A DNA stretch of 64,000 nt from Acidimicrobiia bacterium (GTDB taxonomy: Bacteria > Actinomycetota > Acidimicrobiia > Spongiisociales > Spongiisociaceae): contig JAJEIM010000020.1 in the NCBI GenBank assembly GCA_022827785.1, positions 31,155-95,154 on the forward strand. The letters are read 5' to 3'. Positions 51,427-59,934 of this stretch are shown in pieces (within the stretch, counting starts at the first letter, position 1; each line of letters starts with the position of its first letter). Under the pieces are notes generated by a model. The model was given only the letters and a program-made list of their open reading frames with translations, was not told the DNA's origin and did not search any database. A program made the position numbers and the translations under genes.

Positions 51427-51794
51427 CGGGATGGAAGGCTAGCGAGCCGCGGCACCGGACTGGTCCGTGCGGTTCGTGTCACACCCCCGGCTTATGTTGC
51501 CGGTCAGCCGTGAACCCCGACTCTTCATGGGCGGATGGTCGGTCTCTTGAGCAGATGGAGAGGCACTGACCCGGCCACACCGGGCCGCCGGCCCGGATAT
51601 GAAGACTCAGGGTGGAAGCACCTCCGGTCGGATCCCGACGTCGGCCGGGTCGTGCGAGGGAACATATCGTCGAGGCAGCCCCCGCCCGGGGGGAGGACGG
51701 AACGCGCTCGACACCAAGGTGGTGGCGGCTGGGGGAGGGCCCGGCGGGGCGGAGCCCGCTTGCCGCGATTTTCGCGTTCTTCGCTGACCATGCG
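51427..51794. other. 368-bp intergenic stretch without a supported gene
   Basis: This gap lies between the hydroxyacid oxidase start and the end of the zincin-like membrane protein. Open frames in it are Pro/Arg/Gly-rich and match nothing. It should contain the promoter of the oxidase-malate synthase pair. I see no strong promoter, RNA or repeat. Confidence 0.4.
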
Positions 51795-52517
51795 CTAGCT
51801 CCCGGCCTTCCAGACGAAGCGGGGATGGGCGCCACGGGGTGGCCAGTAGCCGTCCTTGCGGTATGCCCAGTATTCGAAGGGGTTGTCGTAGTAGGCGAAG
51901 GTCTCCACCACCGATCGCCAGTTGCCCCGATCCATTGCCAGCCCGGTCACCAGGCCGGCGGCGCCCGCCAGCACTAGCCAGGTGCCGTAGCCGAGAACGT
52001 ACAGGGGGCCGAACGCCCGGTTCTGGAAGATATGGGTCCCCTCGTGCACATCGATCAGCTGCCTTCGCCGCGCCACCTGCGGTGACTCCCCGCGCAGGCC
52101 GGTTTCGCCCCCGCCGGCCGACACCACGTTGCCGAACGTGATCGCGAACCGGGACCGGAAGGTGAACCCTTCCTCGTACACATGGCGGTTGGCGCGGCGG
52201 CTCATACCGTCGAAGTACGAGGAAGGACGGACGGCGTTGACCAGATGCAGCACCACCCCGCCGGCCACGCTGATCAACCCCCAGGTCGAGTCCAGTCCCC
52301 AGCACACCCAGCCGTGCGGCCGGTTCCACCGGTAGATGCCCTTCGCTCCGCTGATCGCCCCGTTCAACCCGGCCGCTCCCACGGCGGCGACCACCAGCGG
52401 GGCCGGTATCCATCGGAGGGCCGCTAGGCACAGCCAGGCCAGTCCGGCTCCTGCGAGCCCGACCGCTACTGCCTCCATGACCGGTACAAGGACCGGTCGG
52501 CCACCGGGCTCGGTCAC
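51795..52517 (-). CDS. Membrane protein with an HExxH motif
   Basis: A 240-residue protein of unknown family. It has hydrophobic segments near residues 10-35 and 40-60, another around 85-100 and a pair near 170-195. A conserved-looking middle part is VYEEGFTFRSRFAITFGNVV, followed by DVHEGTHIFQNRAFGPLYVL, where HEGTH fits the zinc-protease HExxH pattern. It ends in a soluble tail. The start is set at GTG 52517, which overlaps the stop of the CPBP gene as GTGA. The pairing with another putative membrane protease suggests a common function. I do not recognise it and assign no activity. Confidence 0.65.
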   Translation of the reverse strand: MTEPGGRPVLVPVMEAVAVGLAGAGLAWLCLAALRWIPAPLVVAAVGAAGLNGAISGAKGIYRWNRPHGWVCWGLDSTWGLISVAGGVVLHLVNAVRPSSYFDGMSRRANRHVYEEGFTFRSRFAITFGNVVSAGGGETGLRGESPQVARRRQLIDVHEGTHIFQNRAFGPLYVLGYGTWLVLAGAAGLVTGLAMDRGNWRSVVETFAYYDNPFEYWAYRKDGYWPPRGAHPRFVWKAGS

Positions 52518-53293
52518 CACAGGAAGCCCTTGTGGGCAAGAGCGGCCACGTCCATAGTGGCCGCCACCCCGACATGCACCCCCACCCCCCACCAGATTGA
52601 GCGGCTCCGCAACGACAGCGAACCGAGGATGATCCCTCCCACGATGGCTGCCAGTGCCTCGGCAACCGGCTTGCCGTAGTGAAGCATGTTGTACGGGACC
52701 ATCATCACGAACACCGACAGGTAGCCGAAGCGACTGCTGAGGCCGTGCACCATGAACCCGCGGAAGAAGAACTCCAGCGCCGCGAACTGCAACCCGTAGA
52801 TCACCCACCAGAGCGCCATGCCGGGCCAGAGCCCTTCACCGGGCGCCAGGTCGTAGAACGGGTACTTGGCCTGGAATGCCGGAGCGAAGGAGGCGACTAC
52901 CACGAATGGGACCGACAGTGCGAGCAGCAGCGCGTAGGTGCCGCCGTGCGATCCGATGCCCTTCATCCGGAGCCCGTAGTTACCGATGCTGTCCCTGAGA
53001 ACCAGCTTGATGGCCGCAACGGGGAGGAGGGTGTAAGCCAGGATCTGCCCACCACCCCAGAAGATCAGCCGGTTGAGCTGGGCCGAGTCGGATCCCTCGA
53101 AGGCATTCCGGGCCCGCTCGGCCCACCCCCCTGCCCCCAGAATCTCGAGTAGGGATACGAACCAGGCCGGGTTGGTAGTCCCGAAGTTGAGAAAGGTGAG
53201 GCTGAGTGCCGATACGACCAGCACCACCACGACCTGGCGCCGGTCTCCGGTGAGGTAGTCGCGCCGGAGCCGGCTCATGGAGATCGAAGGCAT
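52514..53293 (-). CDS. CPBP-family intramembrane glutamic protease-like protein
   Basis: A 259-residue membrane protein with about seven hydrophobic segments and the three conserved patches of the CPBP (Abi, CAAX protease-like) family: a Glu plus downstream Arg in ALEFFFRGFMV, then YNMLHYGKP and HVGVAATMD. The canonical first motif EExxxR is reduced to a single Glu here (LEFFFR). Family members include prenyl-protein proteases, bacteriocin self-immunity proteins and anti-sigma-cleaving proteases. I use the ATG at 53293, preceded by GGGGGCG; another in-frame ATG lies 18 bp upstream. It is coupled to the HExxH membrane protein. Confidence 0.75.
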   Translation of the reverse strand: MPSISMSRLRRDYLTGDRRQVVVVLVVSALSLTFLNFGTTNPAWFVSLLEILGAGGWAERARNAFEGSDSAQLNRLIFWGGGQILAYTLLPVAAIKLVLRDSIGNYGLRMKGIGSHGGTYALLLALSVPFVVVASFAPAFQAKYPFYDLAPGEGLWPGMALWWVIYGLQFAALEFFFRGFMVHGLSSRFGYLSVFVMMVPYNMLHYGKPVAEALAAIVGGIILGSLSLRSRSIWWGVGVHVGVAATMDVAALAHKGFLW

Positions 53294-53446
53294 CGCCCCC
53301 AGGTTAAGCATTGGAAAGCCGTCAAGCTATCGTCGAGAGGGGTGCCGAGCAGTCCACCGGCGCTAGTGCCGGGCGGCATCGTGCGTGGTCGGCGAGTGCC
53401 ATGTACCACATCGATTACTATTGTTAGCGATTAATAGGAGGCTTCA

Positions 53447-54121
53447 ATGACGTTGCCTACTTATGCCGGGTTCGTGAACGCCGGTTTCCTGAGAGCGGAG
53501 GGCGCCCGAGCCCTCGACGAGAATCCCCGCAACGTGCGGATGGACAGCGAAGCTGTCGTCTCCTGGTTCCAGGATCTGACCTTCGAGCGGGGGGCACGGT
53601 TCCTGCGGACCTACTGGTACGACGCCCGGTTCGAGAGCGGCCACGAGCTGGCGGAGGGCCAGCGCCGCTTTTTCTCGGCCCTCGGGCAGACGCCGGGCAT
53701 CCAGCTCCGCCTGGGCCACATCGTGGAGTACCGGCCGTGGTTCGAGCAGGGGATCCGCGATGCGCTGACCCGCACCGCCGTGTCGCTGAACCTCGATCCG
53801 AACCGGGTGATGGAGGAGTTCGATGAGCAGTGGACCTTCCGACCCGAACGCCGCCAGCGCGGGGTCGACACCATGCTGTGCTCCGACATAGTCCGCCTCG
53901 CCGGCCGCAGGGCATTCGACACGGCCGTGATCTTCTCCGGCGATCGCGATCTGCAGGAAGCCGTGCGATCAGCCCAGGAGCTGGGGGCCCGGGTGGTGAT
54001 CGCCACGCCCGACCGGCACAGCGTCTCGCGGGAGATGAACGACCTCGCCGATGAGATACTCGACCTGACCGAGGACGATCTCAGCCTGATGCTCCCGGAG
54101 AGACTTCCCAGCCTGGCGTAG
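53447..54121 (+). CDS. NYN-domain (LabA/DUF88-type) putative ribonuclease
   Basis: A 224-residue protein with the NYN PIN-like nuclease fold. The core is GVDTMLCSDIVRLAGRRAFD (about 143-162) followed by AVIFSGDRDLQEAVRSAQE and GARVVIAT, with conserved aspartates that bind metal. The N-terminal strand, usually FIDGaNL, is FVNAGFLRAEG here, so the first acidic residue is replaced by Asn, which might weaken activity. A clear ribosome site (AGGAGG) precedes the ATG, and the upstream 50 bp are AT-rich. Function is unknown; related proteins process RNA or toxin transcripts. Confidence 0.78.
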   Translation: MTLPTYAGFVNAGFLRAEGARALDENPRNVRMDSEAVVSWFQDLTFERGARFLRTYWYDARFESGHELAEGQRRFFSALGQTPGIQLRLGHIVEYRPWFEQGIRDALTRTAVSLNLDPNRVMEEFDEQWTFRPERRQRGVDTMLCSDIVRLAGRRAFDTAVIFSGDRDLQEAVRSAQELGARVVIATPDRHSVSREMNDLADEILDLTEDDLSLMLPERLPSLA

Positions 54122-54226
54122 CGTTCTGCCCCAAGGGGGTTGAAACTCCAGCGGCCCGGGCCGATATTCAGGTAGCAGCCGGCGCCGAGCGGCCGGCTCG
54201 TCCTGGCGGCTACGAAGGATCGGAAC

Positions 54227-56506
54227 ATGGCTAGCACTGATTTCCGGGAACTGGTCTCGGGTTGGGAGAAGAGCGACCGCTTCCCGGGGGACCTGGTCCA
54301 TGCCCGGATGTTCCCTGCGCGTCCTGCCCGCTTCGAGGATCCCGATCCCCCTCTCGCCCCTGCCCTAGCCGAGCGGCTCGCCGGCAAGGGCATCGATCGT
54401 CTGTACGGTCACCAGGTCCGGGCGATCAGCTCGATCCGGGGCGGGAGCCACACGGTGGTGGTCTCCGGCACCGCATCGGGTAAGACGCTGTGCTACCAGG
54501 TCCCGATCGCCGAGCGGGCGCTCGAAGATCGCACCAGCACCTCCCTGCTCATCTTTCCGACCAAGGCACTGGCCCAAGACCAGCTCGCCTCCATCCAGGC
54601 CCTGAGCCTCCCGCAGATGGTGGTATCCGCCTACGACGGTGATCTTCCCCGAGAACAGCGCTCCCGGGTCCGGAGGCGAGCCAATGTCATCCTGACCAAC
54701 CCGGACATGCTGCACTACGGGATCCTCCCCAATCACGGCCTGTGGAGCGGGTTCCTGTCCCGCCTGGGCCATGTGGTGATCGACGAGATGCACTACCTGC
54801 GAGGGGTGTTCGGCAGCCATAGCGCCAACATCATCCGGCGCCTGCGCCGCCTCGCGGCCCACTACGGCGCCGATCCGACCTTCGTGCTGACTTCCGCGAC
54901 CATCGGCAACCCGGTGGACTTGGCCGAGCGCCTGTGCGGGGTGGACGTGTCGCTGGTGGACGGCGACGACTCTCCCTCCGGCGAACGGATGGTGGCGATA
55001 TGGAACCCGCCGCTCACGGAGGAGGATTCGAGCAGCCGCCGTTCTTCCATCGCCGAGACGACGGATCTTTACGTGGACCTGGTACGCCACGGGATTCATA
55101 CCATCGCCTTCGGGCGCAGCCGGCGTGCCACCGAGTTGATCCACGTCAGCGCCGCCGACCGTCTCGGCGCTGACGGCGACCGGATATCGCCGTATCGAGC
55201 CGGTTACACGGCGCGGGACCGGCGGGACATCGAGGCCCGGCTCTTCTCGGGAGAACTGGTCGGCATCTCCGCCACCAATGCCCTCGAACTGGGGGTGGAC
55301 ATCGGGGGGTTGGATGCGGCCCTGCTGTGCACGTTCCCGGGCACGATTTCCTCGTTCCGGCAGCAGTCCGGGCGGGCCGGCCGGGCGCAGGACATGGCGC
55401 TGGTGGTCCTGGTGGCCGGGGAGGACGCCTTGGACCAGTACTTCGTCCACTATCCGGAGGAGCTTTTCGGCCGCACGCCGGAGGCCGCGGTTGTCAACCC
55501 GACCAACCCGGACGTAATGGATTATCACCTGAGTTGCGCCGCTCACGAGCTGCCTCTCGGCTGGCCGGATCGCTCCGTCTTCGGAGACGATCTCTGGGAG
55601 GCGGGGACCCGTCTGGTGGAGGAGGGCGATCTGCGACTCGAAGGCAGCCGGCTGCTCTGGGCGGGCCGGCGGTCACCCGCCCATGGCAGGAGCATCCGCT
55701 CATCCGATGCCCGATCGTTTTCCATATACGATCTCGGGACCCGCCGGATGATCGGCGAGGTGGACTGGGAACGGGCGTTCTCAGACGTGCATGAGGGCGC
55801 CGTCTACCTGCACAGGGGCCGGACCTACCTGGTGGAGGAGTTGGACGTGGCCGGGCTGGAGGTCCGCGTCCGGAGGGCCCGGGTGGACTACTACACGGAG
55901 CCACAGGTTCAGAAGGCCCTTGATGTCATAGGGACCTCGGACCAGGGCGAGGTAGGGGCGATGGGTAGTTTCCTCGGTCCGGTGAGGGTGTCGGCTCACG
56001 TGCTGGGCTACCGCCGCAAGTATCGGAGGAGGGATGGGGGCAACGACAGGAGGACCATCCCGCTGGTGCTGCCTCCGACGCAGATCGAGACCGAAGCCTT
56101 CTGGTTCACCGTGCCCGGGTCGGTCTTGGATCGGGCGGATATCGACCGGCGTGAAGCCCCGGGGGCGCTCCATGCTGCTGAGCACACCATGATCGCCATG
56201 CTCCCGCTATTCGCTATCTGCGACCGGTCCGACATCGGCGGCCTCTCGATCACTCACCACCCGCATACGGGAAGTGCCACCATCTTCATCCATGAGGGCT
56301 ATCAGGGTGGCGCCGGTATCGCCTCGGTGGCGTACCCGGTCGGTGAGGAACTGGTGAAGGCCACGGTGGCGGCACTAACCCGGTGCCGGTGTGTATCGGG
56401 GTGCCCGTCCTGCGTCCAGTCGCCCAAGTGTGGCAACTTCAACGAACCCCTCTCCAAGGGCGGGGCACTTCGTCTCCTGACCGCTGCCCTCGAGGTCGAG
56501 AGCTAA
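54227..56506 (+). CDS. DEAD/DEAH-box helicase with C-terminal zinc domain (MrfA-like)
   Basis: A 759-residue superfamily-2 helicase. Motif I is VVSGTASGKTLCYQ (about 78-91), motif II is VVIDEMHYLRG, where DEMH replaces DEAH, motif III is LTSATIGNP, and motif VI is QQSGRAGRAQD. The C-terminal region ends with a four-cysteine cluster CRCVSGCPSCVQSPKCGN, which with a DUF1998-like domain identifies the YprA/MrfA/Hrq1 group that acts in DNA repair after crosslinks. In mycobacteria a homologous helicase flanks the Tad pilus genes, and here the Tad genes lie 3 kb downstream. A perfect hairpin follows the stop. Confidence 0.88.
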   Translation: MASTDFRELVSGWEKSDRFPGDLVHARMFPARPARFEDPDPPLAPALAERLAGKGIDRLYGHQVRAISSIRGGSHTVVVSGTASGKTLCYQVPIAERALEDRTSTSLLIFPTKALAQDQLASIQALSLPQMVVSAYDGDLPREQRSRVRRRANVILTNPDMLHYGILPNHGLWSGFLSRLGHVVIDEMHYLRGVFGSHSANIIRRLRRLAAHYGADPTFVLTSATIGNPVDLAERLCGVDVSLVDGDDSPSGERMVAIWNPPLTEEDSSSRRSSIAETTDLYVDLVRHGIHTIAFGRSRRATELIHVSAADRLGADGDRISPYRAGYTARDRRDIEARLFSGELVGISATNALELGVDIGGLDAALLCTFPGTISSFRQQSGRAGRAQDMALVVLVAGEDALDQYFVHYPEELFGRTPEAAVVNPTNPDVMDYHLSCAAHELPLGWPDRSVFGDDLWEAGTRLVEEGDLRLEGSRLLWAGRRSPAHGRSIRSSDARSFSIYDLGTRRMIGEVDWERAFSDVHEGAVYLHRGRTYLVEELDVAGLEVRVRRARVDYYTEPQVQKALDVIGTSDQGEVGAMGSFLGPVRVSAHVLGYRRKYRRRDGGNDRRTIPLVLPPTQIETEAFWFTVPGSVLDRADIDRREAPGALHAAEHTMIAMLPLFAICDRSDIGGLSITHHPHTGSATIFIHEGYQGGAGIASVAYPVGEELVKATVAALTRCRCVSGCPSCVQSPKCGNFNEPLSKGGALRLLTAALEVES

Positions 56507-56524
56507 CTTTCCGGACGCGAGAAA

Positions 56525-56546
56525 CCGGAGGAGTCGACTCCTCCGG
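56525..56546 (+). terminator. Perfect 22-bp palindrome after the helicase gene
   Basis: An 11-bp arm, CCGGAGGAGTC, is followed immediately by its exact complement, 19 bp after the helicase stop. It is a strong GC-rich hairpin, though with no unpaired loop and only a short pyrimidine run after it. It also faces the end of the His-rich gene on the other strand, so it may act in both directions. Confidence 0.6.
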
Positions 56547-56612
56547 CTCTCTTCAACAGAATCTCCGGCTGGATGGGGTTACCGCTCCGCTCTCAGCCGT
56601 CCGGCTCGCTAC

Positions 56613-56831
56613 TCAGTGACCGTGGTGCTCGTGGCCGTCGCACTCGTGCTCATCGTGGACGTGGCCTGCTTCGTCCCCGTGGTGCTCGTGAGTGTCGCAC
56701 TCGTGATCATCATGCTCGTGCTCGTCGGCATGGTGCTCGTGGCCGTCGCACTCGTGCTCATCGTGGACGTGGCCTGCTTCGTCGCCGTGATGCTCGTGAG
56801 TGTCACACTCATGCGTGTCGTGCCCACCCAT
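56613..56831 (-). CDS. Histidine-rich metal-binding peptide with internal duplication
   Basis: A 72-residue peptide of which more than a third is His, with many Asp and Glu and eight Cys (HECDTHEHHGDEAGHVHDEH and similar). Two 28-residue copies (7-34 and 43-70) are identical and are separated by ADEHEHDD. There is no signal peptide. Such sequences chelate Zn, Ni or Cu. It lies downstream of the ZnuA/ZnuB-like genes on the same strand and probably buffers or delivers zinc (inference). The ATG at 56831 follows GGAGACCC. The plus-strand frame over the same bases is hydrophobic and is an artefact. Confidence 0.7.
   Translation of the reverse strand: MGGHDTHECDTHEHHGDEAGHVHDEHECDGHEHHADEHEHDDHECDTHEHHGDEAGHVHDEHECDGHEHHGH
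56622..56813 (-). repeat. Two 84-bp direct repeats inside the His-rich gene
   Basis: Copies at 56622-56705 and 56730-56813 are nearly identical in DNA, differing at only a few positions, and encode the same 28 residues. The near-identity implies a recent tandem duplication or strong conversion. Confidence 0.8.
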
Positions 56832-56874
56832 CGGGTCTCCTTTCGCACTGACCGTTATTCCGTTTCGACGTGAC

Positions 56875-56891
56875 CTAACCGACGAGGTTAG
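56875..56891 (-). promoter_or_regulatory. Inverted repeat upstream of the His-rich gene
   Basis: CTAACC and GGTTAG flank a 5-nt centre, 44 bp upstream of the start codon in an AT-richer strip. It could be an operator for a metal-responsive repressor. The regulator is not identified. Confidence 0.35.
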
Positions 56892-56963
56892 AAATACGTG
56901 ATACGCGCCCAGAATAGCACGCACGAAAGTGAAACCCCCGTGAAGGGCACCAAACCCTGATCC

Positions 56964-57007
56964 GGGGCCCCTCCGCCCTTCCGGTCGGGCGAGGACGAAG
57001 GGGGCCC
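56964..57007 (-). terminator. GC-rich hairpin after the znuB-like gene
   Basis: GGGGCCCCTCCGCCC and GGGCGAGG...GGGGGCCC can fold into an interrupted stem, 22 bp past the stop of the permease gene. No T-tract is seen. Confidence 0.4.
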
Positions 57008-57028
57008 GTTCAGTCGACGATGGCTAAT

Positions 57029-57886
57029 TCAAGACATATGCCCTGCAACATCTCCTACCCGACTCGACACTATTTTTTCTCGCAGGCTGCTACCGCCCAG
57101 CACCAGGAAGAACAGCACCACCGGGAGGACCGCCATGGTGGCGGAACCCGAGGTGTTGGCGTGGTAGCTGACCAGCAGTCCGGCCGCGACGCTGAAGATT
57201 CCTATCACCGCGCTCGTGATCATCATGGCCGGCACCCGCCGTACGAGCAGGGCGGCAGTCGCGGGCGGCCCCACCAGGAGACCGAACGCCAGGAGTGTGC
57301 CGACGGTGCGGTACGAGCCGACGATGGAGAGGGTGACCAGCGCAAGCAGAGCGGCGTTCGTGAACGAGGGATGCAGTCCTAGGAGCCTGGCCTTGGTCTC
57401 GTTGAACGACAGGACCAGGAAGGGACGGTAGAAGATGATCGAGGTCAGGATGACCAGCCCAGTCACCACCATCAGCACCTGGATGTCCGATGTCTGGACA
57501 CCCAGGGTGTCCCCGAACAGGATCGCCGCGATCCCGCCCCCGTAGGACGGCGCCCGCGAGATGAAGATGACTCCCAGGCCGAGCATTCCGACGAACAGCA
57601 GTCCGATACCGGTGTCCTCCGAGAAGACGGTCTGGCGGTGAACCAGATTGATGCCGGCGATCATGACCACTGCGGCCAGCGCAGCTCCGATGAACACGTT
57701 GAAGTCGAGCAGGATGGCCAGCGTGATCCCCGGGATCACGCCGTGGATGAGGGCGTCACCCAGGAAGGTCATCCCCCGGATCACCACCCAGGTCCCGACG
57801 ACGGACCCGGCGATGGCGGCCAAGGCACCACCCACCATCGCCCTCTGCTGGAAGGCGAGCTCGAAGGGTTCCGTCAACCACTCCAT
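57029..57886 (-). CDS. Zinc/manganese ABC transporter permease
   Basis: A 285-residue permease of the ABC-3 (ZnuB/MntB/TroC) family with eight or so membrane segments. The N-terminal MVGGALAAIAGSVVGTWVVI with RGMTFLGDALIHGVIPG is the family signature, followed by EDTGIGLLFVGMLGLGV and VGTLLAFGLLVGPPATA. It would form the channel for zinc or manganese delivered by the binding protein encoded upstream. No ATPase gene accompanies them: the 197 bp downstream to the His-rich gene and all nearby genes lack one, so the ATPase must be elsewhere or lost. Confidence 0.88.
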   Translation of the reverse strand: MEWLTEPFELAFQQRAMVGGALAAIAGSVVGTWVVIRGMTFLGDALIHGVIPGITLAILLDFNVFIGAALAAVVMIAGINLVHRQTVFSEDTGIGLLFVGMLGLGVIFISRAPSYGGGIAAILFGDTLGVQTSDIQVLMVVTGLVILTSIIFYRPFLVLSFNETKARLLGLHPSFTNAALLALVTLSIVGSYRTVGTLLAFGLLVGPPATAALLVRRVPAMMITSAVIGIFSVAAGLLVSYHANTSGSATMAVLPVVLFFLVLGGSSLREKIVSSRVGDVAGHMS

Positions 57887-57915
57887 CCGTTCAGGTTCCT
57901 CGCTCTCCGTCGCTC

Positions 57916-59001
57916 CTAGGAAAGCGCGTCCGCTATTCGCTTGGCGTTGTCCCTGAGCATCCCGACGATGTTGTCGGTTGGGGTCCCGGGCTCGCCCAGC
58001 GAACCGGTATGGAGTTCGACCACCGCCACGTCAGTGCCTGCTTCCGCGGCGACCGCCTCGGCCAGCGCCGTCGGCTCGATGGTCTCGGCGAAGATCACCT
58101 TCACCCCTTCTTCAACGATTTCTTCCACGAGCTCGGCGAGCTGAGCCGAACTGGGATCCGCGAGGGTCGCACCGCCCGGAATCACCGCACCGATGATCTC
58201 GAAGCCGTACCGGTCGGCGAAGTAGCCGAGCGAGTCATGGTTGGTGATGAGCTTGCGGTTGTCATGCGGAATGGGCGCCAGTAGATCCTGTATCTCTTCG
58301 TCCAGCTCGGTGAGCGTGGCGGCGTAGGCCTCGGCTCGGGCCGCCCAGTCAATCGACGGCTCGACCGCTTCCAGCGCCTCTGCGATCAGCATGGCGGCCC
58401 GCGCTACCCGGAGAGGATCCGTCCAGAAGTGTGGATCAAGGCCGCTCGTATCCCCGTGGTGGCCTTCTTCTTCCTCTTCTTCGTCGCCGTGGTCTTCGCC
58501 TTCTTCCTCTTCTTCGTCGCCGTGGTCCTCTCCCCCGTCTTCCCCTTCCTCTTCGCCGTGGTGCGCATCCTCGAAGGAGAACGGGATCGGGTCGAGCTGG
58601 CCGGCTACCTCCAAGATGTGGACGCCGTCGGCTTCTGCCGCTTCCAGTACGTCGATCAGGCCCTCTTCCAAGCCGAGCCCGTTCACGACGACCAGATCAA
58701 CGTCGTACAGCATGGCGGCCTGGCTGGAAGAGATCTGGTAGTCATGCGGGTCGGCTCCCGGCGGCAGCAGAACATCGATCCGGGCATCCCCACCAACGAC
58801 ATTCGCCACCACGTCACCGAGGATGGTGGTGGTTGCGATCACTGCCAGCCGGCCAGGCTGTGATGTAGCCGCGGTTTCCGGAACTGTTTCTGCTGCTGCC
58901 GGGGCTGCGGTGGTGGCTGGGGCGGAGTCATCCGAACCACACGCCACCGAAACCATCATCAGCGCCAGCAACCATGCGAAGTTGCGTAGCCATCGGGACA
59001 C
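57916..59001 (-). CDS. znuA: Zinc-binding lipoprotein of an ABC importer (ZnuA-like)
   Basis: A 361-residue cluster A-I binding protein. The lipobox ends at Cys21 (MMVSVAC). Metal ligands expected in the family are seen in PPGADPHDYQ, GLDPHFWTDP, ITNHDSLGYFADRYGFE and the C-terminal acidic site. Between the first two ligands, at about residues 145-183, lies a His/Asp/Glu-rich loop (HHGEEEGEDGGEDHGDEEEE and more), which is the hallmark of zinc-specific rather than manganese-specific members. A Fur-type box precedes the gene. It forms an operon with the permease 29 bp downstream. Confidence 0.9.
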   Translation of the reverse strand: MSRWLRNFAWLLALMMVSVACGSDDSAPATTAAPAAAETVPETAATSQPGRLAVIATTTILGDVVANVVGGDARIDVLLPPGADPHDYQISSSQAAMLYDVDLVVVNGLGLEEGLIDVLEAAEADGVHILEVAGQLDPIPFSFEDAHHGEEEGEDGGEDHGDEEEEEGEDHGDEEEEEEGHHGDTSGLDPHFWTDPLRVARAAMLIAEALEAVEPSIDWAARAEAYAATLTELDEEIQDLLAPIPHDNRKLITNHDSLGYFADRYGFEIIGAVIPGGATLADPSSAQLAELVEEIVEEGVKVIFAETIEPTALAEAVAAEAGTDVAVVELHTGSLGEPGTPTDNIVGMLRDNAKRIADALS

Positions 59002-59040
59002 GAGGGTTCCCTCCTTATCGTCATTCTGATCTCAGGCACA

Positions 59041-59063
59041 GATAATGATAATCAGTCTCATTA
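59041..59063 (-). promoter_or_regulatory. Zur/Fur-type operator upstream of znuA
   Basis: The AT-rich sequence GATAATGATAATCAGTCTCA is a close match to Fur-family boxes. TAATGA and TCATTA form an inverted repeat with 9-nt spacing, and an inner TGATAATCA is palindromic. It lies 40 bp upstream of znuA. Given the zinc-type transporter, Zur is the likely repressor (inference). Confidence 0.65.
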
Positions 59064-59158
59064 AGAAGGCAAGTCACTTGCGAGAGTTTTCCTGCATGGG
59101 CATTCCGGGTGTTGCTGCCCACGCGCACGTGCGACCAAGCAGGAGGCGCCCCTGGCGG

Positions 59159-59575
59159 CTATGGACCCAAGAGCAGAGCCATAGGCCGGAACTCGGCGGC
59201 GGCCGTGGCTTCGATCCTCGTTTCTCGTATCCCCATGACGTTCACGTTCGCCGTGGCGGTGACGATGACTGTCCGAGCTCCGTAACCAGGGTCGGGCCGG
59301 CAGTCACACCGGACCAGTGTTGCGCCGTTGGAGCGGACGAGCCGGGCCGCCTCGTCGGTTGCCGATCCGGCGGCGCCGAAAGGCCGGAAGGTGACCGGCG
59401 CCGCGGCGAGAGCACCTGCTTCCGCCGCAGCGATGATCCGGTTCCTGGCGATCAGCACCTGGCCGATCGCGGTCACCCCGGCCGCCAGGACCAGGGCCAG
59501 TACCAGCGCCCCGGCGGCGAACACGGACACCGAGCCGCGGTCCGTTCCCATCCCCGTTGCCGGGCGCGATTTCAT
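59159..59575 (-). CDS. TadG/Rv3654c-like pilus assembly protein
   Basis: A 138-residue protein with an N-terminal hydrophobic helix (VSVFAAGALVLALVLAAGVTA) after DRGSVSV, then an Ala-rich helical region with IARNRIIAAAEAGALAAAP. This is the pseudopilin-like form found last in actinobacterial Tad loci. It contains a Cys pair (RCDCRPD) that could form a disulfide outside the membrane. Its ATG overlaps the TadE-like gene stop by 4 bp. It would be processed by a prepilin peptidase, which is not encoded in the window. Confidence 0.75.
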   Translation of the reverse strand: MKSRPATGMGTDRGSVSVFAAGALVLALVLAAGVTAIGQVLIARNRIIAAAEAGALAAAPVTFRPFGAAGSATDEAARLVRSNGATLVRCDCRPDPGYGARTVIVTATANVNVMGIRETRIEATAAAEFRPMALLLGP

Positions 59576-59934
59576 GCCTCAACCCGCATCTCGGTGGTCG
59601 ACTCGAGCGGTATCCGGAACCCACCGAGCGCCGCCAGCAGCGGATGGTCGACCGCCACGGTCACCCGGGCGGGCCGGCCCACCACGGGCGGGCGACGGAC
59701 AGTGATCCGGGCCCGGCCGGCCAGGTCCGGGCCGAGCGCCCGCCGGGTGGCCTCGATCGCCCGGGCGGGATCGGGCGAGGTGGCTGCCACCCTCGCCCCT
59801 TCCCGCCCGGCTGCGGTCAGCTGGAGCGCCGTCTTCGCCACCACGGCCACCTCTGCGATCGCCAGGACCAGCAGGAGGATCAGGGGGACGATCAGTGCGA
59901 ACTCCACCGTGGAAGAGCCCCGCTCGCGTCTCAG
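59572..59934 (-). CDS. TadE-like pseudopilin
   Basis: A roughly 120-residue minor pilin. ERGSSTVEFALIVPLILLLV has the typical Gly-x4-Glu processing pattern followed by a hydrophobic helix. The start codon is odd: no ATG, GTG or TTG precedes the motif, and the best candidate is CTG at 59934, which overlaps the Flp pilin stop as CTGA, exactly where ATGA or GTGA would be expected. An internal GTG would remove the processing site. TadE-like proteins help assemble the pilus. Confidence 0.75.
   Translation of the reverse strand: MRRERGSSTVEFALIVPLILLLVLAIAEVAVVAKTALQLTAAGREGARVAATSPDPARAIEATRRALGPDLAGRARITVRRPPVVGRPARVTVAVDHPLLAALGGFRIPLESTTEMRVEA

Noticed and set aside
56616..56873. A plus-strand hydrophobic 85-codon frame that looks like a membrane protein
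   Set aside because: Antisense reading of His codons gives Val and Met; the minus-strand His-rich peptide has a start, ribosome site and metal context.
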